Positions 11,301-17,117 are shown, counted from the stretch's first letter. The stretch is DNA of 64,000 nucleotides from an uncultured Lachnospiraceae bacterium (GCA_902789665.1 CADAOY010000001.1:124001-188000), one strand, 5' to 3'. Translations and numbers: made by a program. The notes: generated by a model not told the origin, from the letters alone.

Positions 11301-12152
11301 AGATTAGGAACAAGATTTAATTTCAAGGTCAACCTTAATGCGAACAATATGTCACCTGATGAGGTTGTTAAGCAGGTTAAAACAGGTAAACTTTCATCAT
11401 ATGATCATGCTCTGAGATGTGTAGTTGCCGATTATGTTGCTCAGTTAGTGGATGCAAAGACGGTAAACAGTGATGCCGAAATTCAAAGACTTAATACTGA
11501 AATACATAATGAGAATGCACTTAAGAAAAAAGCCAAAGACTTATCCAAGAATCTTCTGTTTAAAGAAGTTGTCAGAATTAATCCTGATGGATTTGTAAAA
11601 CAGTGGAAAGAAATTGTGGATACGGCTAAGGAACTTAAGGATTATCTTAAGGCAGGCATTAAAAACATGCAGCCTTCAATTCCTGATTTTGTGTTGTATG
11701 GCACAACCAAACTGGCTGAGAATGAGAATTACATTCCAGAGGAAATGGAAGAATTAAAGAATAAAAATGATGACGCGCAAAAGTATTCAAGACTTGCCAA
11801 TGCAGTTGTTTCCAATATTCTGACAGATCCAAAGAATGAGTTACTTCTTCAGTCTGTTGCAGCCGGTAAGATTGACAGAATGGATATGCTCGAAAAGGTT
11901 AATAATTACCTTGAAGACAGACAGGTACTTAAGGATGATTCGCCGATGGGTATGTTGTCGCTTATTAATGTATCAATGAAGGATTGGGAAATTCAGGTTA
12001 TGAAAAATGTAATACCAACAATCAGACCTGCAGAGCTGGAAGGACCGGCACCGGTTCAGAATAACCAGGCAGCTAATCATCAAAACAATAATCATGCAGC
12101 AAATGCCGGTAATAATGCACAGCATAATGCTGCTCATCATCCACATATGTAA
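2367..12152 (+). CDS. Giant modular protein, 3261 residues, unknown function, possible internal cysteine peptidase
   Basis: I do not recognise this protein. It has no signal peptide and no clear membrane helix, so it is probably cytoplasmic or exported by a non-Sec route. A mostly helical module recurs at least four times, at about residues 160-340, 618-835, 1053-1272 and 2352-2557. Each copy has a hydrophobic Y-x-M/L-x-E stretch, then [D/E]-[I/M]-K-x-[H/R]-P (H224-P225, R691-P692, H1117-P1118, H2411-P2412), then W-Y-G-K-L-Y or a relative, and later F-x-E-G-[Y/F]-G. Charged Lys/Glu spacers lie at about 986-1031, 1362-1412 (coiled-coil-like) and 2681-2755. Between them, GCWSCG (C1659) and GNHYYTITG (H1785) followed by D1801 and N1803 give the Cys-His-Asp/Asn order of papain/C39-like peptidases; this assignment is inference. 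The last 30 residues are Asn/Ala/His-rich. The ATG follows CGGAGGAAAA. A strong terminator follows the stop, so it is likely a single-gene unit. Confidence 0.9.
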   Translation: MKDYEINNNSISQIYDLEIIHDRYMGVGFNPANMMMDELYKTSNVFDNIFGRENGKEIIGSSKNNDKDLREYMKGLLKVKGVPFYTESDVDRYCKAYILYAMTEKNIQLTYLSDGKTKKFYDYPGLDHKKDKLNIRDFVNKKSVSCSLFYDMKLALVPSGAYEKRILADAGIDPSNENEIESMFTTWYVHKYGFNFADLGYLQYLSLPQLKGLASEFFEEIRKHPVTKDDIDSDTVKENVKWYANIIRNVFDIYEEQFHMPGRTSLEYNNIMNQGGMEEDSFAYAANYASGMKTFLDDMFVRSGAGSEKNVYSIDYLNEFLLGYGKSVDSFANQKNIIDIMSVIDKNQKKFCDKKAVENLNKEMSTLYKVKLSDIEKNKDLNKLAKSFENIENPDYEFQNESVNNEKGSKISDEIDKIDKRLFPEFDEIKDIIPEDISKIDSEILSKAADVFDEIFAGLTLHEKKCLNANNMNGIEELFEHNGVRIADEVQKLIDDNKIPADKKSEYTKARVLYFYASKRLLKNESGQEFESTLDYNTLEYDSEGNLHTDSEYHGFNIIEDSLKSRSYISTTAENKDKAQEIKATEDKQWKAEEKKDAVNPSRIRNTTFIHFYVAKNFFTDKEKETFANDFAVSKKSAGTSLLRLYALYLLAEKDITLEQLREIYNNSDNPDNKKLLDSLKADFFSEIKKRPVKDPDNMTKEDYIANLRWYGKLYRTAEEKAVNMGYDLGNPDLIEDYDRARASLNSSQEQVRYYLHISTERSYLGKENKPNKHGVPLDYFAEGFGGKQTLSDFDDLSYIVKMKKVFSDMGRFGYPANKDQAVFKVVYRTLGEFITDPLFEGINNIKDLSRKDIRELSAKIKEANTADGYMTIDILNEQEKNKIIDLKGGSLKKNYPEIYKKVMTIWAPEAPYLTNLGNKAKTEFGIEIPQYNDLPDELKKKVDKIQEVSNKSDECDKKLEEEAKAYEQYSGYGIGWLNSRGKQIVEEKVEEKKEAPVPEKEEKKEEKKEAPAPEKEEKKAEKKKAAVKPGFENVYSDQIKAKSFIPDTKIAGQILTEAGIPLSTTKNGEISNAFMTKLIVIYGMGQLKYSLDDILSMSKEDKYEITQKFLDDMKAHPVKADSPDAEKNIQRLGGIFSDAFGVIKSSENCKFTDVEFFANDQNSIDFNSSKLEGLAIMSNFCDDFYKKLTKIQKEDEEKAKKEGSQPGIKIASAFEEGYGKEDLQKDLPMMKAMYTHRYAARAFLDPKSLNEKVAFKIVGTILYSRLKGKSLTEVPAEYVKQYGNLYLNRETLQKLLAKELKGFDEEYLKKIVECNNLEEIKKESTLYNYRNLLNKISKYSMFEKSKDVKAELKLAKDAYRKEQEEKERLEAERKEAERKAEEEKKKLEEEAKKQAELEEKKKAEEARKKRIQDYVNDPENIKYVIKINGYEKSTIDAVRENLENKKRSFADFKESYDVEKTEGDILIIEKYLNERIARYENNQKQYVKEYAEAANSKELDCRLFLKDLLGEEKVYGLVDYIKKEYKQIANENNLKSEFEALKTNQEKMDYLLALAHKYPKAWEYNKETRTTIPSSIRNCGNLEKLAEYYNKNQADLNICEKVRLLHRIRTLEKANNLYNGDYNKEPNGLINEAQIEHKDGAVRILVDIERKQTSNNGCWSCGLEAQLKAKGINVNQEEIRNFRPDYSESKLNSKSFNNAADEIYLYDSGKDILEMSGAALAFKPNMMVRTFDIYPPARAQEVLGGGEIIDEVEYIHNAAEIALKKIKEIIEVEKSPVSFTDGNHYYTITGVNGDKVEYIDSNRHGSVREKDSQQFVLFLRDVFRNANGNTYNMQLQWLSEMELSPDGKTFYNVPSNYLELKEDGSLKLPPNEILEDNPNHYKADNGNIRLLLVGGKEDTSYDRLNRIPLDKDNVYIEEQAIIPKKINPELLRSKMRSRNEKRSAELEDYRHNLLGKVKDKFGTENAGKTYQKDDAGIEVKSDLKLEDVDANAGFAKEANDSSRQAIKDNKAISAGKHKVIDIKRKQDRKAEEVTRFKNINDLFVNNKAVGENGKDLLIYKPGAILAFRLSLLYDNAMRVFDYLDTVEKKEKYRKFINDITKDYKKLMGKLDQPENAITDEVRPDIYKFNGYFKNNNDMYDAIMLMEKIGDKFTLGEFKTQKRKYAIKNNTMNQYDPTLLARCVENIKCFSDKEMKVNMLKACTESPDYFMAVKDSLMLPSYNKDVLGNKNRGGFVSIPYYYDMCESLVDSYDYGTEHAIDEVEVRHKNFERSISETDAMRNLPYIRSNYYPSVSIQNAENQRIRGIEHPELVEEEKRQAELKRAAEIKAFSEESNFHVNTLGDYIDDFNAARDIFVQAGCQGNVGEKEILSNVIIYAMAEMDMTPAEIVAASPEKKKEIGRKLLEDIKKHPFYSEATLKMTEKEFKESITWYGKLYKKAHDKVLNLDGLIPTAADWGDVKRITEFRKSPNYLPSYVVQMLIAPIDRNISNKVKGEYNPTEYSTFDLFKEGYEGTVDDYTRASQNFRINRLVSSAADIISNPELSSRVRVFYKLFIEEELLKEHGGKKTGEVIPERLKYEWSKRIQNHLNEVFEDAGSINAAYEGFAEDEIKMFMENSLEELAIKNPHLVCRLIDKSANIPGYSTFASLRDKITKQKMNTDYSQELKAYYEDIIAKRNPKEEEVKEEVKDEEIKPEEIKEEAKGKEAKEEPKPEEIKTEEVKNIINEEVKEEIKEEPKEEAKEEIKEEPKEEAKATVPPVVNKVDEEEKQEQPPVQPEKLDADPLLKADYVAAAYNYEIYKMWRDNIIDDLTAIRDRLTESINNTQHTSGILLNGVNKSIETISNPDKTTKDVNDALINMYKAAEDSKKRLAPFANLAEDDEDAYKKIWYDESVKLFDKSQKIFLGYSNIRRWVNESRLTGPLGKAFKDCTPREIDDTLTDLNGRYNMGEEAEPDVETVLNQFSRVSSTAVSRMNLLERLGTRFNFKVNLNANNMSPDEVVKQVKTGKLSSYDHALRCVVADYVAQLVDAKTVNSDAEIQRLNTEIHNENALKKKAKDLSKNLLFKEVVRINPDGFVKQWKEIVDTAKELKDYLKAGIKNMQPSIPDFVLYGTTKLAENENYIPEEMEELKNKNDDAQKYSRLANAVVSNILTDPKNELLLQSVAAGKIDRMDMLEKVNNYLEDRQVLKDDSPMGMLSLINVSMKDWEIQVMKNVIPTIRPAELEGPAPVQNNQAANHQNNNHAANAGNNAQHNAAHHPHM
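5322..5458 (+). repeat. Lys/Glu/Pro-rich low-complexity repeat inside the giant gene
   Basis: Codes for repeated KKEAPxPEKEEKK units, with two nearly identical copies around 5344-5375 and 5392-5423. Repeats of this kind can change length by slippage. It separates the second and third helical modules. Confidence 0.7.
10409..10630 (+). repeat. Glu/Lys-rich low-complexity repeat inside the giant gene
   Basis: Codes for about 74 residues built from EEVK, EEIK and EEPKEEAK units, with a short exact duplication of the EEIKEEPKEEAK type near its end. It separates the fourth module from the C-terminal helical region. Confidence 0.7.
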
Positions 12153-12172
12153 TGCACTAAAAGATTAATCAA

Positions 12173-12203
12173 AGAGAACGGATTTAAGCCGTTCTCTTTT
12201 TTT
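12173..12203 (+). terminator. Rho-independent terminator of the giant gene
   Basis: A perfect nine-base stem, AGAGAACGG (12173-12181) / CCGTTCTCT (12189-12197), is followed by a run of Ts to 12203. It begins 21 bases after the stop codon. Confidence 0.92.
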
Positions 12204-12227
12204 GTATATTTTTTTATTTTTTTGAGT

Positions 12228-12233
12228 TATAAT
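12228..12233 (+). promoter_or_regulatory. Candidate -10 box for glmS
   Basis: A consensus TATAAT lies about 70 bases upstream of glmS and just after the preceding terminator. No good -35 is at the right distance, so the promoter call rests on the -10 and on need. A hairpin, TGACTGCC (12266-12273) with GGTAAGTCA (12279-12287, one bulged A), lies in the predicted 5' leader before the AAGGGA ribosome binding site. The leader is far too short for a glmS ribozyme. Confidence 0.4.
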
Positions 12234-12304
12234 TATTAGCGGTTGGTTTGAAACATGAATCTTTTTGACTGCCTTAGCGGTAAGTCAGTGAAGGGAGAAA
12301 TAAT

Positions 12305-14143
12305 ATGTGTGGAATAATAGGATATGCAGGTGAAAGCAGCGCTGTACCGGTACTTCTTGATGGTCTTGAGGCACTTGAGTACAGAGGCTATGACTCAGCA
12401 GGTGTGGCAGTAGTATCACCGGATGGTAAACTTAGTTTTTCCAAAACCAAGGGCCGTCTTAAAGTACTGCGTGAGCATCTTGATAATCAGGAACCATTAG
12501 TTGGTAATATCGGTATTGGACATACCAGATGGGCTACTCACGGAGAACCTAATGATATTAATTCACATCCTCATATAGGTAACAGAAATAAGATTGCTGT
12601 TGTACATAATGGTATTATTGAAAACTATATGGAAATCAGGACATATCTTGAAAAGAAGGGTGTTGAGTTCGTATCCGAGACAGATACTGAGGTTATCGCA
12701 CAGCTCATCGAATATTATTATTTCAAGGATTATGATCTTCTTGGTTCAGTTTATAAGACACTTCACAGATTAAGAGGTGCCTATGCAATCGGAGTACTCT
12801 GTGCAGATTATCCGGGCAGAATGATTGCCGCAAGAAAGGATGCACCGCTTCTTATCGGTTATGGTGATAAATGTAATTTTATTGCATCTGATGTAACTGC
12901 ACTTTTAAAACATACCAAAACTGTGTCTTACATGAATGATGATGAAGTTGCAGTAATAACCCCTTACAAAATCACCTTCTTCGACGGTGACAGAGGTGTT
13001 ATAGAAAAAGAAAAAACAGAGGTTGAATGGGATGTTTCTTCAGCAGAGAAGGGTGGCTATGCACATTTCATGCTCAAAGAGATTATGGAACAGCCTGAAG
13101 CAGTACGTAAGACCATCAGCCCAAGAATTAAGGATAACAGAATTTTCTTTGAGGAACTTGCAGGAAAAGAAGAACTCCTTAAGGGAATTAACAAGATATA
13201 TATGATTGCCTGCGGTAGTGCTTATCATGTAGGTATGGTTGGCAAGTACATAATTGAGAAACTTGCAAGAATTCCGGTTGAGGCAGCTTTGGCATCAGAG
13301 TTCAGATATGCTTCACCTTTAGTTGATGAACATACACTTATTATTGTAATAAGTCAGTCAGGTGAAACCCTTGATTCAATGGCAGCATTAAGAGAGGCCA
13401 AGAGACTTGGTGCAAGAGTATTATCAATTGTTAATGTAATTGGCAGTTCAATTGCAAGAGAATCTGACGAAGTTATATATACAATGGCAGGACCTGAAAT
13501 TGCCGTTGCTACTACAAAGGCATATAATACACAGCTTATTATTCTGACCATGTTTGGTTATTATCTTGCTGATTTAATTGGAAAAATCTCAGCTGATGAA
13601 TATAATGAATTCTTAACCGAACTTAACAAACTTCCTGAACAGATGCAGAAGTTACTTGATTCAGCTGATGTCTGCCAGCAGGCTGCATCCAAGTATTTTA
13701 ACCGTAACAGCGTATTCTTCATTGGAAGAAACCTTGATTATGCACTCTGCTTAGAAGGTTCTCTTAAACTGAAAGAGATTTCTTATATACACAGTGAATC
13801 TTATGCGGCAGGTGAACTTAAGCACGGTACCATATCTCTTATTGAACCGGGTACACTGGTTGTTGCCATGACCACATATGCTCCGCTTCTTGAAAAGACT
13901 GTTTCAAATATTGTTGAGGTTCAGTCAAGAGGAGCAGAGGTTATATCTGTGGTAAGTGAGAGCGATAAGGATAAGATGAATACATCTTATGAGAATACTT
14001 TTGTGGTACCGGATTCACATCCGTTCCTTAAGCCGAACCTAAGTGTAATTCCGCTTCAGTTGTTCGCATATTATGTAGCACTTAACAGAGGCTGTGATAT
14101 AGATAAACCTCGTAATCTGGCCAAGTCGGTTACCGTAGAGTAA
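12305..14143 (+). CDS. glmS: Glutamine--fructose-6-phosphate aminotransferase (isomerising)
   Basis: Makes glucosamine-6-phosphate from fructose-6-phosphate and glutamine, the entry step to UDP-GlcNAc for peptidoglycan and surface glycans. The protein starts MCGIIGYAG, so the catalytic Cys of the class II glutaminase follows the initiator Met. GHTRWATHGEP at about residues 74-84 is the glutamine-binding region, and two SIS domains occupy about 285-605, with YMIACGSAYHVG, SQSGETLDS and the C-terminal end KPRNLAKSVTVE. At 612 residues it is full length. It has its own promoter region and is followed 85 bases later by an S-component gene with a good ribosome binding site. It may supply precursors for the polysaccharide genes further on. 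Confidence 0.97.
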   Translation: MCGIIGYAGESSAVPVLLDGLEALEYRGYDSAGVAVVSPDGKLSFSKTKGRLKVLREHLDNQEPLVGNIGIGHTRWATHGEPNDINSHPHIGNRNKIAVVHNGIIENYMEIRTYLEKKGVEFVSETDTEVIAQLIEYYYFKDYDLLGSVYKTLHRLRGAYAIGVLCADYPGRMIAARKDAPLLIGYGDKCNFIASDVTALLKHTKTVSYMNDDEVAVITPYKITFFDGDRGVIEKEKTEVEWDVSSAEKGGYAHFMLKEIMEQPEAVRKTISPRIKDNRIFFEELAGKEELLKGINKIYMIACGSAYHVGMVGKYIIEKLARIPVEAALASEFRYASPLVDEHTLIIVISQSGETLDSMAALREAKRLGARVLSIVNVIGSSIARESDEVIYTMAGPEIAVATTKAYNTQLIILTMFGYYLADLIGKISADEYNEFLTELNKLPEQMQKLLDSADVCQQAASKYFNRNSVFFIGRNLDYALCLEGSLKLKEISYIHSESYAAGELKHGTISLIEPGTLVVAMTTYAPLLEKTVSNIVEVQSRGAEVISVVSESDKDKMNTSYENTFVVPDSHPFLKPNLSVIPLQLFAYYVALNRGCDIDKPRNLAKSVTVE

Positions 14144-14228
14144 TAACTGGCTATAAGTTATATGTATTTGATTTGATGTATTATAGATTTTATAATAAAC
14201 CTAATCTTGAAAAAGAAAGGGTGATAAT

Positions 14229-14738
14229 ATGAAAAAAAGAATTCAGAAAATTACATTTTCAGGTTTAGCCATTGCTCTTATATTTTTATCCATCAGATTT
14301 ACGGAAGTACCAATTCCATTTGGATATGTACATATAGGTAACGGTTTAATCTTTTTATTCGGAAGTCTCTTAGATCCGTTTACAGCCTTTGTGGTTGCGG
14401 CAGCAGGCGGAGCACTGGCGGATATTACATCCGGTTTCCCGGCTTGGGTTGTTCCAACAATTATTACCAAAGGACTGATGGGATGGGTAGTTGCATATCT
14501 TCCGACCAGAAAAGAAGGAAGTTCCAAATGGGTGCTTTTTGGTGCATCCATGATAGGTGCGGTAATTAATGCGGCAGGGTATTTTCTTGCAGGCATACTT
14601 CTTTATGGAGGAGTAGTGGCATCTGCAGTACAGATTCCTTTCCTGCTTGCTGAAGGCTTTGTGGGAGTACTGGTTTTCTATGTACTTTATCTTGCAGTTA
14701 AGCCATTTAAGAAGAGATTACCTGTGCTAAATAAATAA
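14229..14738 (+). CDS. ECF transporter S component (substrate-binding membrane protein)
   Basis: A 169-residue integral membrane protein with about five or six hydrophobic segments. The stretch PFGYVHIGNGLIFLFGSLLD at about residues 31-50 and GGALADITSGFPAWVVPT at about 60-77 match the ECF-type S-component superfamily (ECF-ribofla_trS-like). S components bind a vitamin or other micronutrient and work with a shared EcfA1/A2/T energising module, none of which is encoded nearby. The start follows GAAAGGGTGATAAT. The substrate is not evident, and no riboswitch was recognised in the 85 bases upstream. Confidence 0.85.
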   Translation: MKKRIQKITFSGLAIALIFLSIRFTEVPIPFGYVHIGNGLIFLFGSLLDPFTAFVVAAAGGALADITSGFPAWVVPTIITKGLMGWVVAYLPTRKEGSSKWVLFGASMIGAVINAAGYFLAGILLYGGVVASAVQIPFLLAEGFVGVLVFYVLYLAVKPFKKRLPVLNK

Positions 14739-14762
14739 AAATAACAAATTTAATATATTTCG

Positions 14763-14791
14763 TTGACATTATTTCAAAATAAGTTTATAAT
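14763..14791 (+). promoter_or_regulatory. Consensus sigma-A promoter of the aromatic amino-acid operon
   Basis: Exact TTGACA (14763-14768) and exact TATAAT (14786-14791) are separated by 17 bases. Transcription should start near 14798, giving a leader of about 290 bases before tyrA that holds a leader peptide and an attenuator. Confidence 0.93.
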
Positions 14792-14848
14792 TCAAAGCGT
14801 TAAAGTATTAAAGTGAATCCATAAAGATTTAACTAAAAGGAACACAAA

Positions 14849-14950
14849 ATGAAGAAGTTAATTACAAAAGCAAATGAATACTTTTATTTTTACTTCGACT
14901 TTAGCCGCTTTTATTTTGGGGGCTATTATTTTGGTGCTAATGAAAGTTAA
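14849..14950 (+). CDS. Phe/Tyr-rich leader peptide of the aromatic operon
   Basis: A 33-codon ORF starts at an ATG preceded by AAAAGGA at good spacing and ends with TAA at 14948-14950. After MKKLITKANE come 18 residues of which seven are Phe and six are Tyr (YFYFYFDFS, then RFYFGGYYF). Such a run just downstream of a strong promoter and upstream of tyrA-pheA and the shikimate genes is the hallmark of attenuation leaders such as the enterobacterial pheA leader, in which ribosome stalling reports shortage of the charged tRNA. A second reading frame over the same bases (14874-14999) could encode a 41-residue membrane peptide but has no ribosome binding site, so the leader-peptide reading is preferred. 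Confidence 0.75.
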   Translation: MKKLITKANEYFYFYFDFSRFYFGGYYFGANES

Positions 14951-14952
14951 GT

Positions 14953-15047
14953 CTGAGAGTTATGTTGTGGCTCTTGGATACAGAGCCGAAAAGAAATAAT
15001 GAATTCGTGATTTTTAGTAAGCTCTGTTGTTATGACAGAGCTTTTTT
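14953..15047 (+). promoter_or_regulatory. Transcription attenuator controlled by the leader peptide
   Basis: Five segments can pair in alternative ways. Segment 0 CTGAGAG (14953-14959) pairs with CTCTTGG (14971-14977) using two wobbles. Segment 1 GGCTCT (14969-14974) pairs with AGAGCC (14982-14987). Segment 2 ACAGAGC (14980-14986) pairs perfectly with segment 3 GCTCTGT (15021-15027). Segment 3, as AAGCTCTGT (15019-15027), pairs with segment 4 ACAGAGCTT (15035-15043), which runs into six Ts. The proposed logic is inference. A ribosome reaching the stop codon covers segment 0, so 1:2 and the 3:4 terminator form. A ribosome stalled on Phe or Tyr codons leaves 0:1 to form, freeing 2 to pair with 3 and prevent termination. 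Confidence 0.7.
15019..15047 (+). terminator. Intrinsic terminator of the attenuator
   Basis: A nine-base perfect stem AAGCTCTGT (15019-15027) / ACAGAGCTT (15035-15043) with a seven-base loop; the T run spans 15042-15047. It stands 39 bases before the tyrA start, where a terminator makes sense only as a regulated one. Confidence 0.88.
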
Positions 15048-15085
15048 ATGTGTATTATTTAAGATCCTTTTAAGGAGGTTTTATA

Positions 15086-15946
15086 ATGAACTGGATTAAT
15101 GAAGCCAATGTGCTTATTGTAGGTTTGGGACTTATGGGAGGAAGTTATGCCATGGGTCTTCGTAAACTGGGCTTTAGGGTAACAGCAATTGATACCAATG
15201 AATCATCAATTATCTACGCCAAGGAAAATGGAATCATTGATGAAGGAAGTACCAAAGCAAGTCCTGATATTATTAATGCTGCGGACGCGGTGATTTTTGC
15301 CCTGTATCCTACTACATTTAAGAAATGGATTGTGGAGAATCAGAAACACTTCAGACCGGGAATATTTATTACTGATGTTACAGGTGTTAAGAAGGATGTG
15401 GTATATGAGATTCAGTCAGTATTAAGAGATGATGTGGAATTCATTGCATCACATCCGATGGCTGGTAGGGAGACATCAGGTGTTGAGCACAGTGATAATA
15501 AAATGTTTATCGGAGCAAACTACATTATTACACCGACTGATAAAAATACTGCAGAAGGAATTAAGTGGTGTGGTGAACTTGGAAGGCTTCTGGGTGTTGG
15601 AAACATATCAGTGCTTTCACCGGAAGAACATGATGAGATGATAGGTTTTGTATCGCAGCTTACTCACGTGATTGCGGTATCATTAATGACATGTTCAGAT
15701 AATGTACATCTTAAGGATTATACAGGAGACTCATTCAGGGATTTAACCAGAATTGCAAATATTAATGATAAGATGTGGAGTGAACTGTTCCTTATGAATA
15801 AGGATATTCTGATGAAGGAAATCGATGTTTTTGTGAATGAAATGAATGGCATTAAACAGATGCTTGAAGATAATGACAGAGAAGGACTTCAGGAAAAGAT
15901 GAGACTTAGTACTCAAAGAAGAAGTCTGTTCAACAAGAAAGCTTAA
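15086..15946 (+). CDS. tyrA: Prephenate dehydrogenase
   Basis: Oxidatively decarboxylates prephenate to 4-hydroxyphenylpyruvate, the branch step to tyrosine. The N-terminal Rossmann fold shows VGLGLMGGSYAMGLR at about residues 12-26, and the substrate domain shows ASHPMAGRE at about 121-129, with the His expected at the active site. The helical C-terminal dimerisation domain includes FVSQLTHVIAVSL and RDLTRIANINDKMW. At 286 residues it lacks an ACT domain and a fused chorismate mutase, which is instead on PheA. The start follows AAGGAGG. It is the first structural gene after the attenuator and lies ten bases before pheA. Confidence 0.95.
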   Translation: MNWINEANVLIVGLGLMGGSYAMGLRKLGFRVTAIDTNESSIIYAKENGIIDEGSTKASPDIINAADAVIFALYPTTFKKWIVENQKHFRPGIFITDVTGVKKDVVYEIQSVLRDDVEFIASHPMAGRETSGVEHSDNKMFIGANYIITPTDKNTAEGIKWCGELGRLLGVGNISVLSPEEHDEMIGFVSQLTHVIAVSLMTCSDNVHLKDYTGDSFRDLTRIANINDKMWSELFLMNKDILMKEIDVFVNEMNGIKQMLEDNDREGLQEKMRLSTQRRSLFNKKA

Positions 15947-15956
15947 GGAGGCACAA

Positions 15957-17090
15957 ATGGACAGTAATGATTTGAATTCAATGAATGAAGAGACTGAAGA
16001 CAATGAACTTCTTTTGGCCAGATCTGAGATCAATGAAGTTGATGAGAAGATGGCTGAACTCTTTGTAAAGAGAATGGATGCTGTATACAGAATTGCTGAA
16101 TACAAGAAGCATCGCGGACTTCCTGTTGTAGATGAAAGAAGAGACAAGGAAGTTATTGCAAGAAATCTTAATTTTATAAAAGAGCCGAAGCTTCAGCCTT
16201 TCTATGCTGAATTTATGTATAACAATATAAATGTTTCCAAGAAATACCAAAAGGGTATAGTGGAAGGCATGAAGGTTGCATACTGCGGAATAAAAGGTGC
16301 CTTTGCATATATTGCAGCAAAGAGAATATTCCCAACAGCAGACCTGGTTTCTTATCCTGATTTTCAGTCAGCATATGATTCGGTTGAAAGAGGAGAAACG
16401 GAATGTGCAGTTCTTCCACTTGAGAACAGTTACGCCGGTGAGGTCGGAAGCGTAACAGACATGATGTTTGCCGGTTCTTTATATGTAAATGCTCTTTATA
16501 CATATGAGATTAATCAGTGCTTAATGGGAACACAGGATGCCACAAAGGAAGATATTAAGAGTGTATATTCTCATCCACAGGCTCTTGATCAGTGCCAGGT
16601 TTATATTACGAAGCACGGATACAGTATTAAGCAGGCAGTAAATACTGCTGTGGCTGCCAAGGCTGTTGCAGATGACAATGACAAAACAGTAGCTGCCATT
16701 GCAAGTGAAGAAGCGGCTGAATTATATGGTCTTAAAATCTTAGAGAAGAATATTAATGAGAGCAATAAGAACAGTACAAGATTCGCGGTACTCTCAAGAA
16801 GCCCGATGCCTCAGGATGAAAGTAATAAATATAATCATATAATGCTGATGTTTACAGTTAAGAATGAGGCCGGAGCTCTGGCGAAGGCGATGAATGTTTT
16901 AGGTGCTTATGGATATAACATGAGCGCTGTAAGATCAAGGCCACTTAAGTCATTACCATGGCAGTATTACTTCTATATTGAAGCAAGTGGCGATGGAACT
17001 TTGGGAAATGAAAAGAAAATGCTTAATGCTTTGTCAGCAACCTGCGACAGACTTAAACTGCTTGGCAGGGTTGAATGGAATGAACAGTAA
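15957..17090 (+). CDS. pheA: Chorismate mutase / prephenate dehydratase (P-protein)
   Basis: Bifunctional branch enzyme to phenylalanine. Residues about 18-95 are an AroQ-type chorismate mutase (LARSEINEVDEKMAELFVKR, KKHRGLPVVDERRD). About 105-275 is the prephenate dehydratase domain, with GIKGAFAYIAA, VLPLENSYAGEVG and the substrate-binding NSTRFAVLSR. A C-terminal ACT domain at about 290-370 carries EAGALAKAMNVLGAYGYN and RSRPLKSLPWQYYFYIE, so phenylalanine feedback is expected. The first dehydratase motif reads GIKGAFAYIAA rather than the usual GxxGTFS, a modest divergence. It starts ten bases after tyrA with an AAGGAGG site. Confidence 0.95.
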   Translation: MDSNDLNSMNEETEDNELLLARSEINEVDEKMAELFVKRMDAVYRIAEYKKHRGLPVVDERRDKEVIARNLNFIKEPKLQPFYAEFMYNNINVSKKYQKGIVEGMKVAYCGIKGAFAYIAAKRIFPTADLVSYPDFQSAYDSVERGETECAVLPLENSYAGEVGSVTDMMFAGSLYVNALYTYEINQCLMGTQDATKEDIKSVYSHPQALDQCQVYITKHGYSIKQAVNTAVAAKAVADDNDKTVAAIASEEAAELYGLKILEKNINESNKNSTRFAVLSRSPMPQDESNKYNHIMLMFTVKNEAGALAKAMNVLGAYGYNMSAVRSRPLKSLPWQYYFYIEASGDGTLGNEKKMLNALSATCDRLKLLGRVEWNEQ

Positions 17091-17117
17091 GCTTTGTAAA
17101 TAAGGAGGAAAATAAAA

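Noticed and set aside
14144-14228. A vitamin riboswitch before the ECF S-component gene.
   Set aside because: The gap is 85 bases of AT-rich DNA without stable stems or any recognised aptamer core.
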